Source: Agromyces archimandritae (lineage in GTDB: Bacteria; Actinomycetota; Actinomycetes; Actinomycetales; Microbacteriaceae). Taken from it: 64,000 bases of DNA. Within the stretch, counting starts at the first letter, position 1; every line of letters starts with the position of its first letter. Both the position numbers and the translations under genes were made by a program. Shown piece by piece: positions 17,899-27,109 of the stretch. The DNA is taken from NCBI RefSeq assembly GCF_018024495.1, contig NZ_CP071696.1, positions 434,001 to 498,000 of the forward strand. The letters are read 5' to 3'. The notes under the pieces were generated by a model, which searched no databases, had not been told where the DNA came from, and saw nothing but the letters and a program-made list of their open reading frames with translations.

Positions 17899-18270
17899 AT
17901 GGTCTACGTCATGAAACGCGTGTACGAGCCGGAAGGCCCCGGCGACGGGTTCCGCGTGCTCGTCGACCGGATGTGGCCCCGCGGGGTCAGCAAGAGCCGC
18001 GCCGACCTCGCCGAATGGGACAAGGATGTGGCGCCGTCGCGGGAGCTGCGCGAATGGTTCGGCCACGATCCGGCGAAGATGGATGCGTTCGCCGAACGCT
18101 ACCGGGCCGAGCTCGACGCGAACCCCGCCGCGAAGGAGCTGCTCGCCCTCGGCGGCGAGCACGACACGGTGACGCTGCTGTACGGCGCGAAGGACGAGCA
18201 CCACAATCAGGCCGTCGTGCTGCTCGACTGGCTCGCCGACCACGGCGCGGACGTCGGGCGCCCCGAGTAG
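17899..18270 (+). CDS. DUF488 family protein (YeaO-like)
   Basis: 123 residues, complete. DUF488 marks are VYVMKRVYEPEGPGDGFRVLVDRMWPRGVSK at the N terminus, LAEWDKDVAPSRELREWFGHDP, the repeated Tyr/Arg YRAEL, and TLLYGAKDEHHNQAVVL near the end. The family is widespread and biochemically undefined. It may bind nucleotides or metals. CAGACT lies 6 nt before the ATG and would be a weak -10 (C in place of T). There is no operon partner. Confidence 0.9.
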   Translation: MVYVMKRVYEPEGPGDGFRVLVDRMWPRGVSKSRADLAEWDKDVAPSRELREWFGHDPAKMDAFAERYRAELDANPAAKELLALGGEHDTVTLLYGAKDEHHNQAVVLLDWLADHGADVGRPE

Positions 18271-18294
18271 CGGCCGGGCCCGGCGCCGGGCCCG

Positions 18295-19140
18295 TCACGC
18301 CGGCGGCACGAGGAAGACCGCCGGCACGCCCGTGTGCGCGTACACGATCACGAGGAACACCACGAGATCGAACAGCAGGTGCACGGTGATCACGTAGCCG
18401 AGCGACTTCGTGAGCCGGAACGTGTAGCCCTGCAGCAGGGCGAACGGGATCGTCAGCAGCGGCCCCCACGACTGGTAGCCGAGCTCCCACAGGAACGAGA
18501 CGAACACGATCGCCTGCAGCAGGTTCGCCAGCCACGTCGGGAAGTGGCGCCGGAGGAGGGCGAACACCGTGCAGACGAAGAACAGCTCGTCCCAGATGCC
18601 GACGGCGTTCACGCCGACGAAGAGCCGGGCGATCTCGTGCCATTCGACGACCGTCGGCCAGTTCTCGTAGACGCCCGAGGTGATGAAATAGAACGGCAGG
18701 ATGAGCCAGCCCGCCAGGGCGACGAGCACGAGGTACGCCCACTGCAGCGGCGTCCAGCGGGAGCCCCGCCACGGGAAGCGGATCGTCGTCTGCCCGAACG
18801 CGAAACGAGACACGAGATACGGCACGGCGACGGCAGCCGCGAGCACGCCGCCCATGAGCAGCATGTTGCCGACGCCGATATCGGCCTCGAGCGAGATCGT
18901 CGAGATGATGAGCTGCCCGACGGCGATGAGCGCGAGGTCGCGCGCGAGCCCGCGGGAGGCGCCGGCGCGCTCGGCGAGCCACGCGAGCAGCACCCCGGCG
19001 GCGAGCATCGCATACCCGGGGATCGGCTGCAGCAGCCCGAACAGGGCCACGGCCGCGCCGCAGACGAGGAGCGCCGGGCCGAGCGCGAGCACGGTGCGGC
19101 GGGTGGATGCGGGGCTCGGGGCGGGGGTCGTCGCGGGCAC
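18295..19140 (-). CDS. CPBP family intramembrane protease homologue
   Basis: 281 residues with about eight membrane spans. The family core is present as VGVNAVGIWDELFFVCTVFALLRRHFP (about 178-204) and the later His motif YVITVHLLFDLVVFL. CPBP glutamic proteases carry EExxxR, whereas here the site reads WDELFFVCT, with a single Glu and Asp in place of the first Glu. Proteolytic activity is therefore uncertain. It starts at GTG, supported by TAGCCT 6 nt upstream. It lies 24 nt from the convergent DUF488 gene. Confidence 0.78.
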   Translation of the reverse strand: MPATTPAPSPASTRRTVLALGPALLVCGAAVALFGLLQPIPGYAMLAAGVLLAWLAERAGASRGLARDLALIAVGQLIISTISLEADIGVGNMLLMGGVLAAAVAVPYLVSRFAFGQTTIRFPWRGSRWTPLQWAYLVLVALAGWLILPFYFITSGVYENWPTVVEWHEIARLFVGVNAVGIWDELFFVCTVFALLRRHFPTWLANLLQAIVFVSFLWELGYQSWGPLLTIPFALLQGYTFRLTKSLGYVITVHLLFDLVVFLVIVYAHTGVPAVFLVPPA

Positions 19141-19146
19141 GATGCC

Positions 19147-19152
19147 AGGCTA
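19147..19152 (-). promoter_or_regulatory. -10 element TAGCCT, leaderless GTG start
   Basis: Minus-strand TAGCCT ends 6 nt before the GTG at 19140. Confidence 0.55.
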
Positions 19153-19211
19153 GCGGCGCCGCCTCACGGTGCGCGAGGGACGGTGCCGGGTGCGGATGCC
19201 GCGGGCGCGCG

Positions 19212-19958
19212 CTATCCGGCCGCGGCCTGCGGCGCGGGTGCGGCCACGGCATCCGCTCGCGTCATGATGCGCACCGCACCCCAGGCGATGAGGCCCTGCG
19301 CGACGAGGTACGTCGCCATGACCGCCTCGTCGTGCAGGCCGAACTCGTAGGCGGGCACGAACCGGCCGATCGCCAGCAGCGAATCGGAGGCGACGAAGAA
19401 CGCCCCGCCCCAGGCGATGGATGCGTTCAGGCCGCTGCCGACGGCCGCCATCGCGCACAGCACGATGCCGTAGGCCAGCACGGGCACGACGAGGCCGCCG
19501 AGGTTCGGCCACATGATCGCCATGAGCGCGACGAGCCAGAGCGGGTAGACGAGCGCCCAGACGCGCGGGCGGCGGACACCGAGGCCGCCGCGGGCGAACA
19601 GCGCCAGGTAGCAGAGGTGGGCGATGAGGAAGCTGCCGAGCCCGACGAGGAACCAGCCCTCCCCCGGAACGCTGAGGGGCGCATCCCCGCCCCACGAGAA
19701 CGCGATGCCCGCGATGAGCAGGAGCGGGGCGGGACCGGTGCCGCCGCGCCGTCCGCGCAGGTAGAGGAGCACGGCGAGCGCGAGCGCCGGCATCAGCAGG
19801 AGCTTCGAGATGCGGGCGGCCGTGCCGAGTTCGGCGGCGAGCAGCGCCAGGTGCACGGCGGAGATCACGAGGTAGGGGGCGAATGCCGCGAAGGCACCGG
19901 CGGCGGTGCTCGCGGGGTCGCGGTCGGGCCGGGCGGCGGCCCGGGTGGCAGCGGTCAC
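19212..19958 (-). CDS. Lysoplasmalogenase-like YhhN membrane protein
   Basis: 248 residues with about eight membrane spans. The first helix pair and conserved region ISKLLLMPALALAVLL, followed by GIAFSWGGDAPLS and WFLVGLGSFLIAHLCYLALF, are the YhhN/TMEM86 signature, in which the acidic and Lys residues are catalytic in lysoplasmalogenase. The GTG start at 19958 is preferred because GGAGG lies 9 nt before it. Longer in-frame starts would add a low-complexity basic stretch. Its likely role is lysolipid vinyl-ether turnover or an unknown membrane function. Confidence 0.82.
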   Translation of the reverse strand: MTAATRAAARPDRDPASTAAGAFAAFAPYLVISAVHLALLAAELGTAARISKLLLMPALALAVLLYLRGRRGGTGPAPLLLIAGIAFSWGGDAPLSVPGEGWFLVGLGSFLIAHLCYLALFARGGLGVRRPRVWALVYPLWLVALMAIMWPNLGGLVVPVLAYGIVLCAMAAVGSGLNASIAWGGAFFVASDSLLAIGRFVPAYEFGLHDEAVMATYLVAQGLIAWGAVRIMTRADAVAAPAPQAAAG

Positions 19959-20136
19959 GACGGCGTGCCTCCGGTTCGGGGTGGGGCGCGCGTCGGGCGG
20001 CGCGCTGTCGTCAGCGTAGCGAGCGGTGCGCCGGCGCGGTAGCCCCCGCATGCGCGACGAAGGCCCGATCGGGCGGCCGCCCGGCATCCGCACCCCGGCT
20101 CGGACGCCTCGCGCGCACCGGGCACGGATGCGCGAA

Positions 20137-20162
20137 CGCCCCGAGCCCGAAGGCCCGGGGCG
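20137..20162 (-). terminator. Terminator of the FKBP gene
   Basis: CGCCCCGAGCC-CGAA-GGCCCGGGGCG is an 11-bp stem with one mismatch and a 4-nt loop, 19 nt past the FKBP stop on the minus strand. The rest of 19959-20180 shows no gene. Confidence 0.65.
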
Positions 20163-20180
20163 CCCGCCGATCGGCCGGGC

Positions 20181-20552
20181 TCAGCTGACGCCGAGCAGGT
20201 CGATCACGAAGATGAGGGTCTTGCCGGAGAGCTGGTGGCCGCCGCCGGCGGGGCCGTAGGCCTTCTGGGGCGGCACGGTGAGCTTGCGCCGGCCGCCGAC
20301 CTTCATGCCCGGGATGCCCTCCTGCCAGCCGGCGATGAGCGCCTGCAGGGGGAAGTTGATGGACTGGCCGCGGCTCCACGAGGAGTCGAACTCCTCGCCG
20401 CTGTCGTATTCGACGCCGAGATAGTGCACGTCGACGGTCGAACCGGGCGTGGCCTCGGGGCCGTCGCCGACGATGAGGTCCTCGATGACGAGATCGGTCG
20501 GGGCCGGGCCCTCGGGGGCCTCGATCTCCGGCTTGCTGTTCGCTTCGCTCAT
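20181..20552 (-). CDS. FKBP-type peptidyl-prolyl isomerase
   Basis: 123 residues of a single FKBP domain: DLIVGDGPEATPGSTVDVHYLGVEYDSGEEFDSSWSRGQSINF, then ALIAGWQEGIPGMKVGGRRKLTVPPQKAYGP and the final strand TLIFVIDLLGVS. The usual substrate-pocket residues (Tyr, Phe, Asp, Trp, Tyr, Phe) are present. There is no signal peptide, so it is a cytosolic folding helper. The ATG is directly preceded by GGAGGG with almost no gap, so the true start may differ slightly. Confidence 0.92.
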   Translation of the reverse strand: MSEANSKPEIEAPEGPAPTDLVIEDLIVGDGPEATPGSTVDVHYLGVEYDSGEEFDSSWSRGQSINFPLQALIAGWQEGIPGMKVGGRRKLTVPPQKAYGPAGGGHQLSGKTLIFVIDLLGVS

Positions 20553-20633
20553 CCCTCCATCCAAGCGGACGACGGGACGCGCGTCCACCCGGCCCTTGTG
20601 CGGGGGCCGCGGGCGACGGATCCTGGAATCCAT

Positions 20634-20689
20634 GAAACTCGCCGTATCGGAGAGCTGTCGGCAGTGCCACACCGCGAACGGCGAGTTTC
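20634..20689. terminator. 12-bp inverted repeat, probable terminator of prsW
   Basis: GAAACTCGCCGT (20634-20645) and ACGGCGAGTTTC (20678-20689) are perfect complements with a 32-nt loop. They lie downstream of the PrsW gene and upstream of the FKBP gene, both on the minus strand. Confidence 0.5.
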
Positions 20690-20745
20690 TTCATGCCCGG
20701 CCCCGGTGAGCCGCCTACGTCGACGGGCGCGTATCCCGCCCGCAC

Positions 20746-21957
20746 CTACTGCATGAGCTTCTCTCGCGATCGGGTCACCGACGACAGCAGCGCACGCTCG
20801 TCGGCGAGGTCGCCGGGCCGCGGCCGGCCGCTCACGAGGCGCTGCCTCGTGAAGGCGAGATGCGTCGCGTCGGCGATGAATCCGCGCATGGCCCGCTGTT
20901 TGCCGGCGCGTTTTGCCCACTCCCTGGCGCGGCGCCGACCCTGCGGGGTGGCGAGCATGACGACCTCGGAATCGGCGAACCATCCGGCATCCGCATACTC
21001 CTCGAGGCGCTCGCGGGTCAGCTCGATCTCCTGCCTGCGAATCAGCACGGTGAGCACGATCGCGAAGACGAACAGCGGCAGCTGCACGGTGAAGTAGTAG
21101 AAGACGACGTCGTCGACGAGGAACAGCGCTCCGTTCCAGAGGGCGTGCAGGGCTATGGCGATGCCGAGTCCGAGCAGGAACCGCCAGACGAGGCCGGCGT
21201 CGCGCCGGACGGCGATGCCGAGGCCGAGACCGGTCGCTGCGGTGAACATGACGTGCGCGAAGGGCGAGAAGATGCCGCGGACGACGAAGGTGTAGCCGAG
21301 GTCGCCGTTGGCGCCTTCGGCGATCGCGACGGCGAAGTAGACGATGTTCTCGCTGAAGGCGAAGCCGGCGGCGACGGTGGCGGCGTAGACGAGGCCGTCG
21401 ACGGGCCCGTCGAACTGGCTGCGCCAGAAGGCGTAGACGAGCAGGACGCCGAGGCCTTTGGCGAGTTCTTCGACGAAGGGCGCCTGGACGACGGCGCTGA
21501 CGAACTCGCGCACCGAGTCGGTGTCGGCCGGGGTCGCGAGGGCGAAGCGGATGCCGGCGTCGACGAGCAGGGCGATCGCGACCGAGACGGCCGCGCCCCA
21601 GAGGAAGGCGAACCACAGCGCCGAACGCGGTTCGGGCTCCCAGCGGTCGACCCAGCGGATGGCGACGAGCACGAGCACGAGGGGCACGAAGGCCAAGAGC
21701 ATCGCCACGAGCACGGCGGGCGCGCCGAGCGAGACGAGCAGGTAGCCGAGGACGAGCAGGGCGACGACGGCGGTGAAGACGATCGCGACGACCGAGACCC
21801 AGAGCCGGCCGGTTCGGGCGGCCGGGCGCGCCGGTGCCGGTTGCACGGGCGGCGCCCAGACGGCGTCGGAGGCCTGCACGGGCTGCATGCCCGTGTCGGC
21901 GGCGCGCAGCACCGGCCCGGTCTCGTCGCCGGTGCGTCGTCGGTCCCCTACCCCCAC
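20746..21957 (-). CDS. PrsW family intramembrane metalloprotease
   Basis: 403 residues. A 48-residue Pro/Ala cytosolic N terminus precedes about eight membrane spans. The PrsW core is present: FVEELAKGLGVLLVYAFWR (EExxK), DGLVYAATVAAGFAFSENIVYF (the ENxxY-like block) and SPFAHVMFTAATGLGLG (His block), followed by LHALWNG. A charged cytosolic C-terminal tail of about 110 residues follows. PrsW cleaves anti-sigma factor RsiW in Bacillus. The target here is unknown. The GTG start is supported by TAGGCT 7 nt upstream. Confidence 0.88.
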   Translation of the reverse strand: MGVGDRRRTGDETGPVLRAADTGMQPVQASDAVWAPPVQPAPARPAARTGRLWVSVVAIVFTAVVALLVLGYLLVSLGAPAVLVAMLLAFVPLVLVLVAIRWVDRWEPEPRSALWFAFLWGAAVSVAIALLVDAGIRFALATPADTDSVREFVSAVVQAPFVEELAKGLGVLLVYAFWRSQFDGPVDGLVYAATVAAGFAFSENIVYFAVAIAEGANGDLGYTFVVRGIFSPFAHVMFTAATGLGLGIAVRRDAGLVWRFLLGLGIAIALHALWNGALFLVDDVVFYYFTVQLPLFVFAIVLTVLIRRQEIELTRERLEEYADAGWFADSEVVMLATPQGRRRAREWAKRAGKQRAMRGFIADATHLAFTRQRLVSGRPRPGDLADERALLSSVTRSREKLMQ

Positions 21958-21964
21958 TCGGGGC

Positions 21965-21970
21965 AGCCTA
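21965..21970 (-). promoter_or_regulatory. -10 element TAGGCT, leaderless GTG start
   Basis: Minus-strand TAGGCT ends 7 nt before the GTG at 21957. Confidence 0.55.
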
Positions 21971-21987
21971 CCGGGCCGGGCGGCCGC

Positions 21988-23388
21988 TCACACCTTCTCG
22001 GCGGTCTCCGCGAACATGACGCCGGGGTTCAGGATCCCGGCCGGGTCGAAGACGGCCTTGATGCGCCGCTGCAGTCCATAGGAGTCGTCGCCGAGCTCGT
22101 CGGCGAGCCAGCGGCGCTTCAGCACCCCGACGCCGTGTTCGCCGGTGAGGGTGCCGCCGAGCTCGACGGCGGTGCGGAACATGGCGTCGGCGGCCTCCCA
22201 CACCTTCGGCGGCACCGTCTCGCCCTCGAAGACGAAGTTCGGGTGCAGGTTGCCGTCGCCGGCGTGGGCGACGACGGGGATCTCGACGTCGTATTCGCGC
22301 CCGATGCGTTCGATCGCGCGAAACATCTCGGGCAGTTTCGAGCGGGGCACGGCGACGTCTTCGATGAGCACCTGGCCGGTGGCGGCGAGTGCGGGGTGCA
22401 TGGCGCGGCGGATGCCGAGGAGCCGCTCCCCGGTGGCCTCGTCGGTGGATGCCGTGACGCGCCCGCCCGCCGCCTCGAAGAGGCGGGCGATCTCGGCGGC
22501 CTCGTCGGCGGCGCCGGCGTCGGACTGTGCGAGGAGGAAGGTCTCGCCCGGGCGGATGCCGGCCAGTGGCGTGCCGGCGACGGGCTCCGGCCCGAGGTAG
22601 GCGGCGATGCGTTCGAGGGCGAGGGCGTCGAGCAGCTCGAGGACGGCGGGGCGGATGCCGGCGGCGGTCACGCTCGCCGAGGCGGCCGCCGCGGCCTCGA
22701 CGTCGGGGAAGGCGGCGGCGATCGTCGTCGTTGCGCCGGCGACGAGGGGCCGGAGCCGGAGCGTGGCCTCGACGATGACGCCGAGGGTGCCCTCTGATCC
22801 GGTGAAGAGGGCCGTGAGGTCGTAGCCGGTGACGCCCTTGACGGTGCGGTGGCCGGTCTCGATGAGGCGGCCGTCGGCGAGGACGACCTTGAGGCCCAGC
22901 ACCGACTCGCGCGTCACCCCGTACTTCGCGCAGAGCAGGCCGCCGGCGTTCGTGGCGATGTTGCCGCCGATGGAGGAGATCGCCCGGCTCGCCGGGTCGG
23001 GCGCGTACCAGAGGCCGTGTTCGGCGAGGGCGTCGTTCAGCTCGCCGTTGATGACGCCGGGCTCGACGACGGCGAGTTCGTCGGCGCGGTCGATCTCGAG
23101 GATGCGGTCCAGGCCCGAGACGTCGAGGACGATCGAGCCCTCGCTCGAGATGCCGCCGCCGGCCAGGCCCGTGCCGGCGCCGCGCGGCACGACGGGGGTG
23201 CCGGTCTCGCTCGCGATGCGCATGGCGGTCTGCACCTCGGCGACGGTGCGCGGCGAGACGACGGCGAGCGCGGCATGTTCGCTCCGCCAGCCGGATCGGT
23301 CTTCGCGCATGGCGTCGAGCACGGCGGCGTCGCGGCTGACGGCGTCTCCGAGGGCGGCTTCGAATCGGGTCACGGCATCGTGCGGCAT
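21988..23388 (-). CDS. GlcD-type FAD-linked 2-hydroxyacid dehydrogenase
   Basis: 466 residues. The PCMH-type FAD domain has [33 protein letters not shown] and [36 protein letters not shown] (about 55-175). The C-terminal cap has [16 protein letters not shown] and [18 protein letters not shown], the signature shared by glycolate oxidase GlcD and D-lactate dehydrogenases. No GlcE/GlcF partner is nearby, which favours a stand-alone D-lactate/2-hydroxyglutarate-type enzyme. TACAGT 6 nt before the ATG at 23388 fixes the start. It is divergent from the Ada/AlkA gene. Confidence 0.9.
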   Translation of the reverse strand: MPHDAVTRFEAALGDAVSRDAAVLDAMREDRSGWRSEHAALAVVSPRTVAEVQTAMRIASETGTPVVPRGAGTGLAGGGISSEGSIVLDVSGLDRILEIDRADELAVVEPGVINGELNDALAEHGLWYAPDPASRAISSIGGNIATNAGGLLCAKYGVTRESVLGLKVVLADGRLIETGHRTVKGVTGYDLTALFTGSEGTLGVIVEATLRLRPLVAGATTTIAAAFPDVEAAAAASASVTAAGIRPAVLELLDALALERIAAYLGPEPVAGTPLAGIRPGETFLLAQSDAGAADEAAEIARLFEAAGGRVTASTDEATGERLLGIRRAMHPALAATGQVLIEDVAVPRSKLPEMFRAIERIGREYDVEIPVVAHAGDGNLHPNFVFEGETVPPKVWEAADAMFRTAVELGGTLTGEHGVGVLKRRWLADELGDDSYGLQRRIKAVFDPAGILNPGVMFAETAEKV

Positions 23389-23394
23389 GCCATC

Positions 23395-23400
23395 ACTGTA
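23395..23400 (-). promoter_or_regulatory. -10 element TACAGT, leaderless start
   Basis: Minus-strand TACAGT ends 6 nt before the ATG at 23388. Confidence 0.6.
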
Positions 23401-23462
23401 GCCGCGGCGGCCGTGTCCGATTTCCGCGAGTGGATGCCGGTGGGCCGTGCCATGCTCGAGGC

Positions 23463-24977
23463 ATGGCCCTGCCCGCATCCACTCGCCGCCGCACCGCGGC
23501 CGACCCCCTCGACGACCCGGCCTTCGCCGAGCGCTACCGGGCGATGCTCGCGCGCGACGCCCGCTTCGACGGCCGTTTCGTGACCGGGGTGCATTCGACG
23601 GGCATCTACTGCCGGCCGAGCTGCCCGGCGGCGGCCCCGAAGCCCGGCAATGTGAGCTTCTACCTCACGGCCGCCGCCGCGCACGAGGCCGGGCTCCGCG
23701 CCTGCAAGCGCTGCCTGCCCGACGCCGTGCCGGGCTCGCCGGAGTGGGACGAACGCGACGATCTGGCCGCGCGGGCGATGCGGCTCATCGCCGACGGCGT
23801 GGTCGAACGCGAAGGCGTACCCGGCCTTGCCTCGCGCCTCGGCTACACGACGCGCCACCTCACGCGGGTGCTCACCGCCGAACTCGGCGCCGGCCCGCTG
23901 GCCCTCGCGCGGGCGCATCGGGCGCAGACGGCCAGGAACCTGCTCATCGGCACGGATCTCCCGGCCGCCGACATCGCTTTCGCGTCGGGCTTCGGCAGCG
24001 TCCGGCAGTTCAACGAGACCGTCCGCGTCGTCTACGAGCGGCAGCCGGGCGAGATCCGCGCGGCCGCACGGCGGCGGAACGGCGCAGCCGAGGCCGGCGA
24101 GGCCGGGACCGTGCGCCTGCGCCTTCCGGCCCGGGAGCCCTTCGACGCGGACGGCGTCTTCGCCTGGCTCGCCGCACGCGAGGTCGCCGGCGTCGAGCGC
24201 GCCACCGCCGCGCGCTTCGAGCGCGCCCTGCTGCTGCCCGGCGGCCCGGCCCGCATCCGCGTCGCACCCGATGACGACTCCCCCGGCATCCGCATCGAGG
24301 CCCGCACGACGACCCTCGCCGACGTCTCCCCGCTCGTCGCCCGGGTGCGGCGCCTCTTCGACCTCGACGCCGACGCCTGGGCGATCGACGCGGCCCTCAC
24401 CGCCGACCCGGCCCTCGGCGACTCGGTGCGCCGCACCCCGGGCCTCCGGATGCCCGGCTGCCTCGACCCGCACGAACTGCTCTTCCGTGCCCTCATCGGC
24501 CAGCAGGTCTCGGTCGCCTCGGCCCGCACCGCGCTCATCCGCCTCGCCGATGCGCTCGGCGAGGCGCTGCCGGCCGGCCTCGCCGGCGACGGGATCGAGC
24601 GGCTGTTCCCCACCGCCGAGGCGATCCGCGACGGCGGCGCCGAGGTGCTGCGGGGGCCGGCCTCCCGGATCCGCACGATCCTCGACGTCGCCGGCCGCCT
24701 CGCCGACGGCTCCCTCCTCGTCACCGCCGAGCGGCCCCGCGACGAACTGGCCGCGGACCTCCTCGCCGTGCCCGGCATCGGGCCCTGGACGGCCGGATAC
24801 GTCTCGATGCGCGTCACCCGCGACCCGGACGTGCTGCTCGTCTCCGACCTCGCGCTGCGCAGCGGCGCCCGCGCCCTCGGTCTGCCGGATGCGCCGCAAG
24901 AGCTCGCCGAGCTCGGCCGGCGCTGGGCGCCGTGGCGCTCGTACGCTTCCATGCATCTCTGGCGTGCGGCAGCCTGA
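23463..24977 (+). CDS. alkA: Ada-type metal/HTH domain fused to AlkA DNA-3-methyladenine glycosylase
   Basis: 504 residues. Order: an Ada zinc domain (about 15-85) with [12 protein letters not shown] and RACKRCLPD supplying four Cys; an AraC-type HTH (about 95-190) with [16 protein letters not shown] and [23 protein letters not shown]; an AlkA N-terminal domain; and the HhH-GPD glycosylase (about 340-480) with [19 protein letters not shown] and [18 protein letters not shown], the catalytic Asp following in LVSDLALR. It lacks the C-terminal Ogt methyltransferase of E. coli Ada. It should sense methyl damage on the Zn-bound Cys, activate its own operon and excise alkylated bases. GAGG sits close to the ATG at 23463. 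Confidence 0.9.
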   Translation: MALPASTRRRTAADPLDDPAFAERYRAMLARDARFDGRFVTGVHSTGIYCRPSCPAAAPKPGNVSFYLTAAAAHEAGLRACKRCLPDAVPGSPEWDERDDLAARAMRLIADGVVEREGVPGLASRLGYTTRHLTRVLTAELGAGPLALARAHRAQTARNLLIGTDLPAADIAFASGFGSVRQFNETVRVVYERQPGEIRAAARRRNGAAEAGEAGTVRLRLPAREPFDADGVFAWLAAREVAGVERATAARFERALLLPGGPARIRVAPDDDSPGIRIEARTTTLADVSPLVARVRRLFDLDADAWAIDAALTADPALGDSVRRTPGLRMPGCLDPHELLFRALIGQQVSVASARTALIRLADALGEALPAGLAGDGIERLFPTAEAIRDGGAEVLRGPASRIRTILDVAGRLADGSLLVTAERPRDELAADLLAVPGIGPWTAGYVSMRVTRDPDVLLVSDLALRSGARALGLPDAPQELAELGRRWAPWRSYASMHLWRAAA

Positions 24978-25094
24978 ACCCCTCGCGCGGATCCGTATTC
25001 GTTCTGCGAACACGGCAGCCCGATTGTGGGAATCGGGGTACGCCGTCGGTGCTTCGTTGTGGGAGACCCCCGATCGCTCACAGAAACCGCCCGG

Positions 25095-25100
25095 TACCGT
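25095..25100 (+). promoter_or_regulatory. -10 element TACCGT, leaderless GTG start
   Basis: TACCGT ends 6 nt before the GTG at 25107. Confidence 0.6.
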
Positions 25101-25106
25101 TGACGA

Positions 25107-25979
25107 GTGAGATTTGCGCACCTCAGGGCCGACGGGCATCAGCTCCCCCGCCTCGCGGTCATGGTCGCCGAAGCGGCCGTGTTCCTCGACGAGATCATGG
25201 AGGCTCCCCCGCGAGACCTGCAGGACCTCATCGAACGCGGCGATGCCGGGCTCGCCGAGGTGCGCGAGGCGGTCGAGGGGCCCGCAGCGGCCGGCCGGCT
25301 CACGGCCCTCGACGGGTACCGCCACGCCTCCGCCGTGCTCCGGCCCCCGCAGATCCTCGCGATCGGCGCCAATTACGCGGCGCACGCGAGCGAACTGAAG
25401 CTCCGCAGCGAGACCGCGATGACCGTCTTCTCGCTCTGGCCGAACTCCCTGACCGGCCACGAGGCGACGACGACGTGGCCGGGCGACATCGCCACCCAGG
25501 TCGACTACGAGGCCGAGCTCGGCGTCGTCATCGGCACCCCCGCGAAGGGCGTGGCCGCCCGCGACGCGCTCGAGCACGTCTGGGGCTACACCGTCGTCAA
25601 CGACATCACCGCCCGCGACCTGCAGTTCAGCGAAGCCCAGTGGTCGCGCTGCAAGTCCTTCGACGGCTTCACGCCGACGGGCCCCGTCGTCGTCACCGCC
25701 GACGAGATCCCCGACCCGCAAGACCTCTGGCTCACGACGAACCTCGAGGGACGCATCCTGCAGGACGGGTCGACGGCCGACATGGTGCGATCCGTCGCCG
25801 AGATCATCGAGTACCTCTCGCGCACCGCGACGATCCCCGCCGGCACCCTGATCTCGACCGGCAGCCCCGGCGGCGCCGGCTACTCGCGCACCCCGCCGGT
25901 CTTCCTCCGCGATCACGCGAGCGTCACGGTCTCGATCGGCGGCATCGGCTCCCTGACGACCCGCTGCCGCGTGATCTGA
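25107..25979 (+). CDS. Fumarylacetoacetate hydrolase family protein
   Basis: 290 residues. An N-terminal 65-residue cap (FLDEIMEAPPRDLQDLIERG) precedes the FAH fold: ILAIGANYAAHASELKL, the metal ligands in VDYEAELGVVIG and the block VNDITARDLQFSEAQWSRCKSFDGFTPTGPVVV. The C-terminal block LISTGSPGGAGYSRTPPVFL holds the catalytic Gly/Thr loop. Homologues hydrolyse or isomerise acylpyruvates and aromatic ring-cleavage products. No aromatic pathway genes flank it, so the substrate is open. It is leaderless. Confidence 0.88.
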   Translation: MRFAHLRADGHQLPRLAVMVAEAAVFLDEIMEAPPRDLQDLIERGDAGLAEVREAVEGPAAAGRLTALDGYRHASAVLRPPQILAIGANYAAHASELKLRSETAMTVFSLWPNSLTGHEATTTWPGDIATQVDYEAELGVVIGTPAKGVAARDALEHVWGYTVVNDITARDLQFSEAQWSRCKSFDGFTPTGPVVVTADEIPDPQDLWLTTNLEGRILQDGSTADMVRSVAEIIEYLSRTATIPAGTLISTGSPGGAGYSRTPPVFLRDHASVTVSIGGIGSLTTRCRVI

Positions 25980-26015
25980 GACACCGTCGACATCGACGAT
26001 CAGAGCAGGAATCCC

Positions 26016-26021
26016 TAGGGT
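26016..26021 (+). promoter_or_regulatory. -10 element TAGGGT, leaderless start
   Basis: TAGGGT ends 6 nt before the ATG at 26028. The gap GAGGTG also resembles a ribosome binding site. Confidence 0.5.
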
Positions 26022-26027
26022 GAGGTG

Positions 26028-27098
26028 ATGCGTGTGCTCATCCAGGCCCGCCTCGCGGGCGATCCTTGGCTGAACTGGGCGATCGCCGTCGCCCTCGCCC
26101 TCGTGCTCGGGGCGCTGGTCGTCATCACGGCCCGCGCCGTCGTGGCCCGCCTCGCGCGCAGGCGCAGCTGGATCGGCGAATTCGAGGGCAGGCTCCGCGC
26201 GCCCGGGTCGGTGCTGACCGTGCTCATCGCCCTCTGGATCGCGTGCGCGACCGCCCTTCCGGCCGGCCAAAGCTGGTGGCCGGTCGTCGAGCGGGTCTTC
26301 CTCATCGCGACGATCCTCTCCGGAGCCTGGGCGCTCGCGGCGCTCGTCTCGTACGGCACGGGCCGGCTCATTCTGCGCGACCGCGCCCGCGACGACCGCT
26401 CTCCGGAAGGCCGCCGACGACGGACGCAACTGACGATCCTCAACCGCCTCGCGGTCGTGGTGATCTCGGTGATCGCCGTCGGGACGGTGCTCTTCTCCTT
26501 CCCCGAAGTCCGGTCGATCGGCACGAGCGTGCTGGCCTCCGCCGGCATCGTGAGCGTCATCGCGGGCCTGGCGGCGCAATCGACCCTCGGAAACCTCATC
26601 GCCGGTCTGCAGATCGCGTTCACCGACTCCATCCGGGTCGGCGATGTGGTCGTCATCGAGGGCGAGTGGGGCCGGATCGGCGAGATCAATCTGTCGTACG
26701 TCGTCGTCTACGTCTGGGACGAGCGGCGTCTCATCCTGCCGTGCACGTACTTCACGACCAACCCCGTCGAGAGCTGGACCCGCCGCTCCGACAAGATCCT
26801 CGGCACCGTGTTCATGGACCTCGACTGGCGGGTGCCGATCGAGGAGCTGCGTGCCGAATTCATGACGATCATCGACTCGACCGAACTGTGGGATCGCCGT
26901 GCCGCGAACATGCTCGTCACGGGCGCGGAGGGCGGTCGCGTCACCGTCCGCTTCATGTTCTCCGCAGCCGATTCGGACGATCAGTGGACGTTGCGCTGCA
27001 TGGTGCGCGAGCGGGTCATCGGGTGGCTGCAGCGGGAACACCCCGAGTCGCTTCCGGTGACGAGGATCGCCATCGAGGCCCACGCGCCCGCGGCCTGA
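26028..27098 (+). CDS. MscS-family mechanosensitive channel
   Basis: 356 residues. Three or four N-terminal helices (about 15-37, 62-80, 87-108 and 140-160) precede the pore helix, SVLASAGIVSVIAGLAAQSTLGNLIAGLQIAFTDSIRVGDVVVI (about 165-210), the Ala/Gly-rich TM3 and beta-domain entry of MscS. The beta domain continues with EWGRIGEINLSYVVVYVWDERRLILPCTYF, then a C-terminal alpha/beta region. It would relieve hypo-osmotic stress by opening under membrane tension. A GTG one codon upstream is also possible. Confidence 0.9.
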   Translation: MRVLIQARLAGDPWLNWAIAVALALVLGALVVITARAVVARLARRRSWIGEFEGRLRAPGSVLTVLIALWIACATALPAGQSWWPVVERVFLIATILSGAWALAALVSYGTGRLILRDRARDDRSPEGRRRRTQLTILNRLAVVVISVIAVGTVLFSFPEVRSIGTSVLASAGIVSVIAGLAAQSTLGNLIAGLQIAFTDSIRVGDVVVIEGEWGRIGEINLSYVVVYVWDERRLILPCTYFTTNPVESWTRRSDKILGTVFMDLDWRVPIEELRAEFMTIIDSTELWDRRAANMLVTGAEGGRVTVRFMFSAADSDDQWTLRCMVRERVIGWLQREHPESLPVTRIAIEAHAPAA

Positions 27099-27109
27099 GC
27101 CGGCGAAGC

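Noticed and set aside
18295..19140. Confident active CPBP protease
   Set aside because: The canonical EExxxR is altered to DELFFV, so only family membership is claimed.
20632..20709. Short plus-strand frame MKLAVSESCRQCHTANGEFL with a CxxC
   Set aside because: It coincides with the arms of a hairpin, has no promoter or ribosome binding site and no family. It is better explained as the prsW terminator.
24995..25015. SOS (LexA) box at GTTC-TGC-GAAC near the Ada/AlkA gene end
   Set aside because: The order and spacing are wrong for the actinobacterial GAAC-N4-GTTC box, and it lies past the repair gene rather than upstream.
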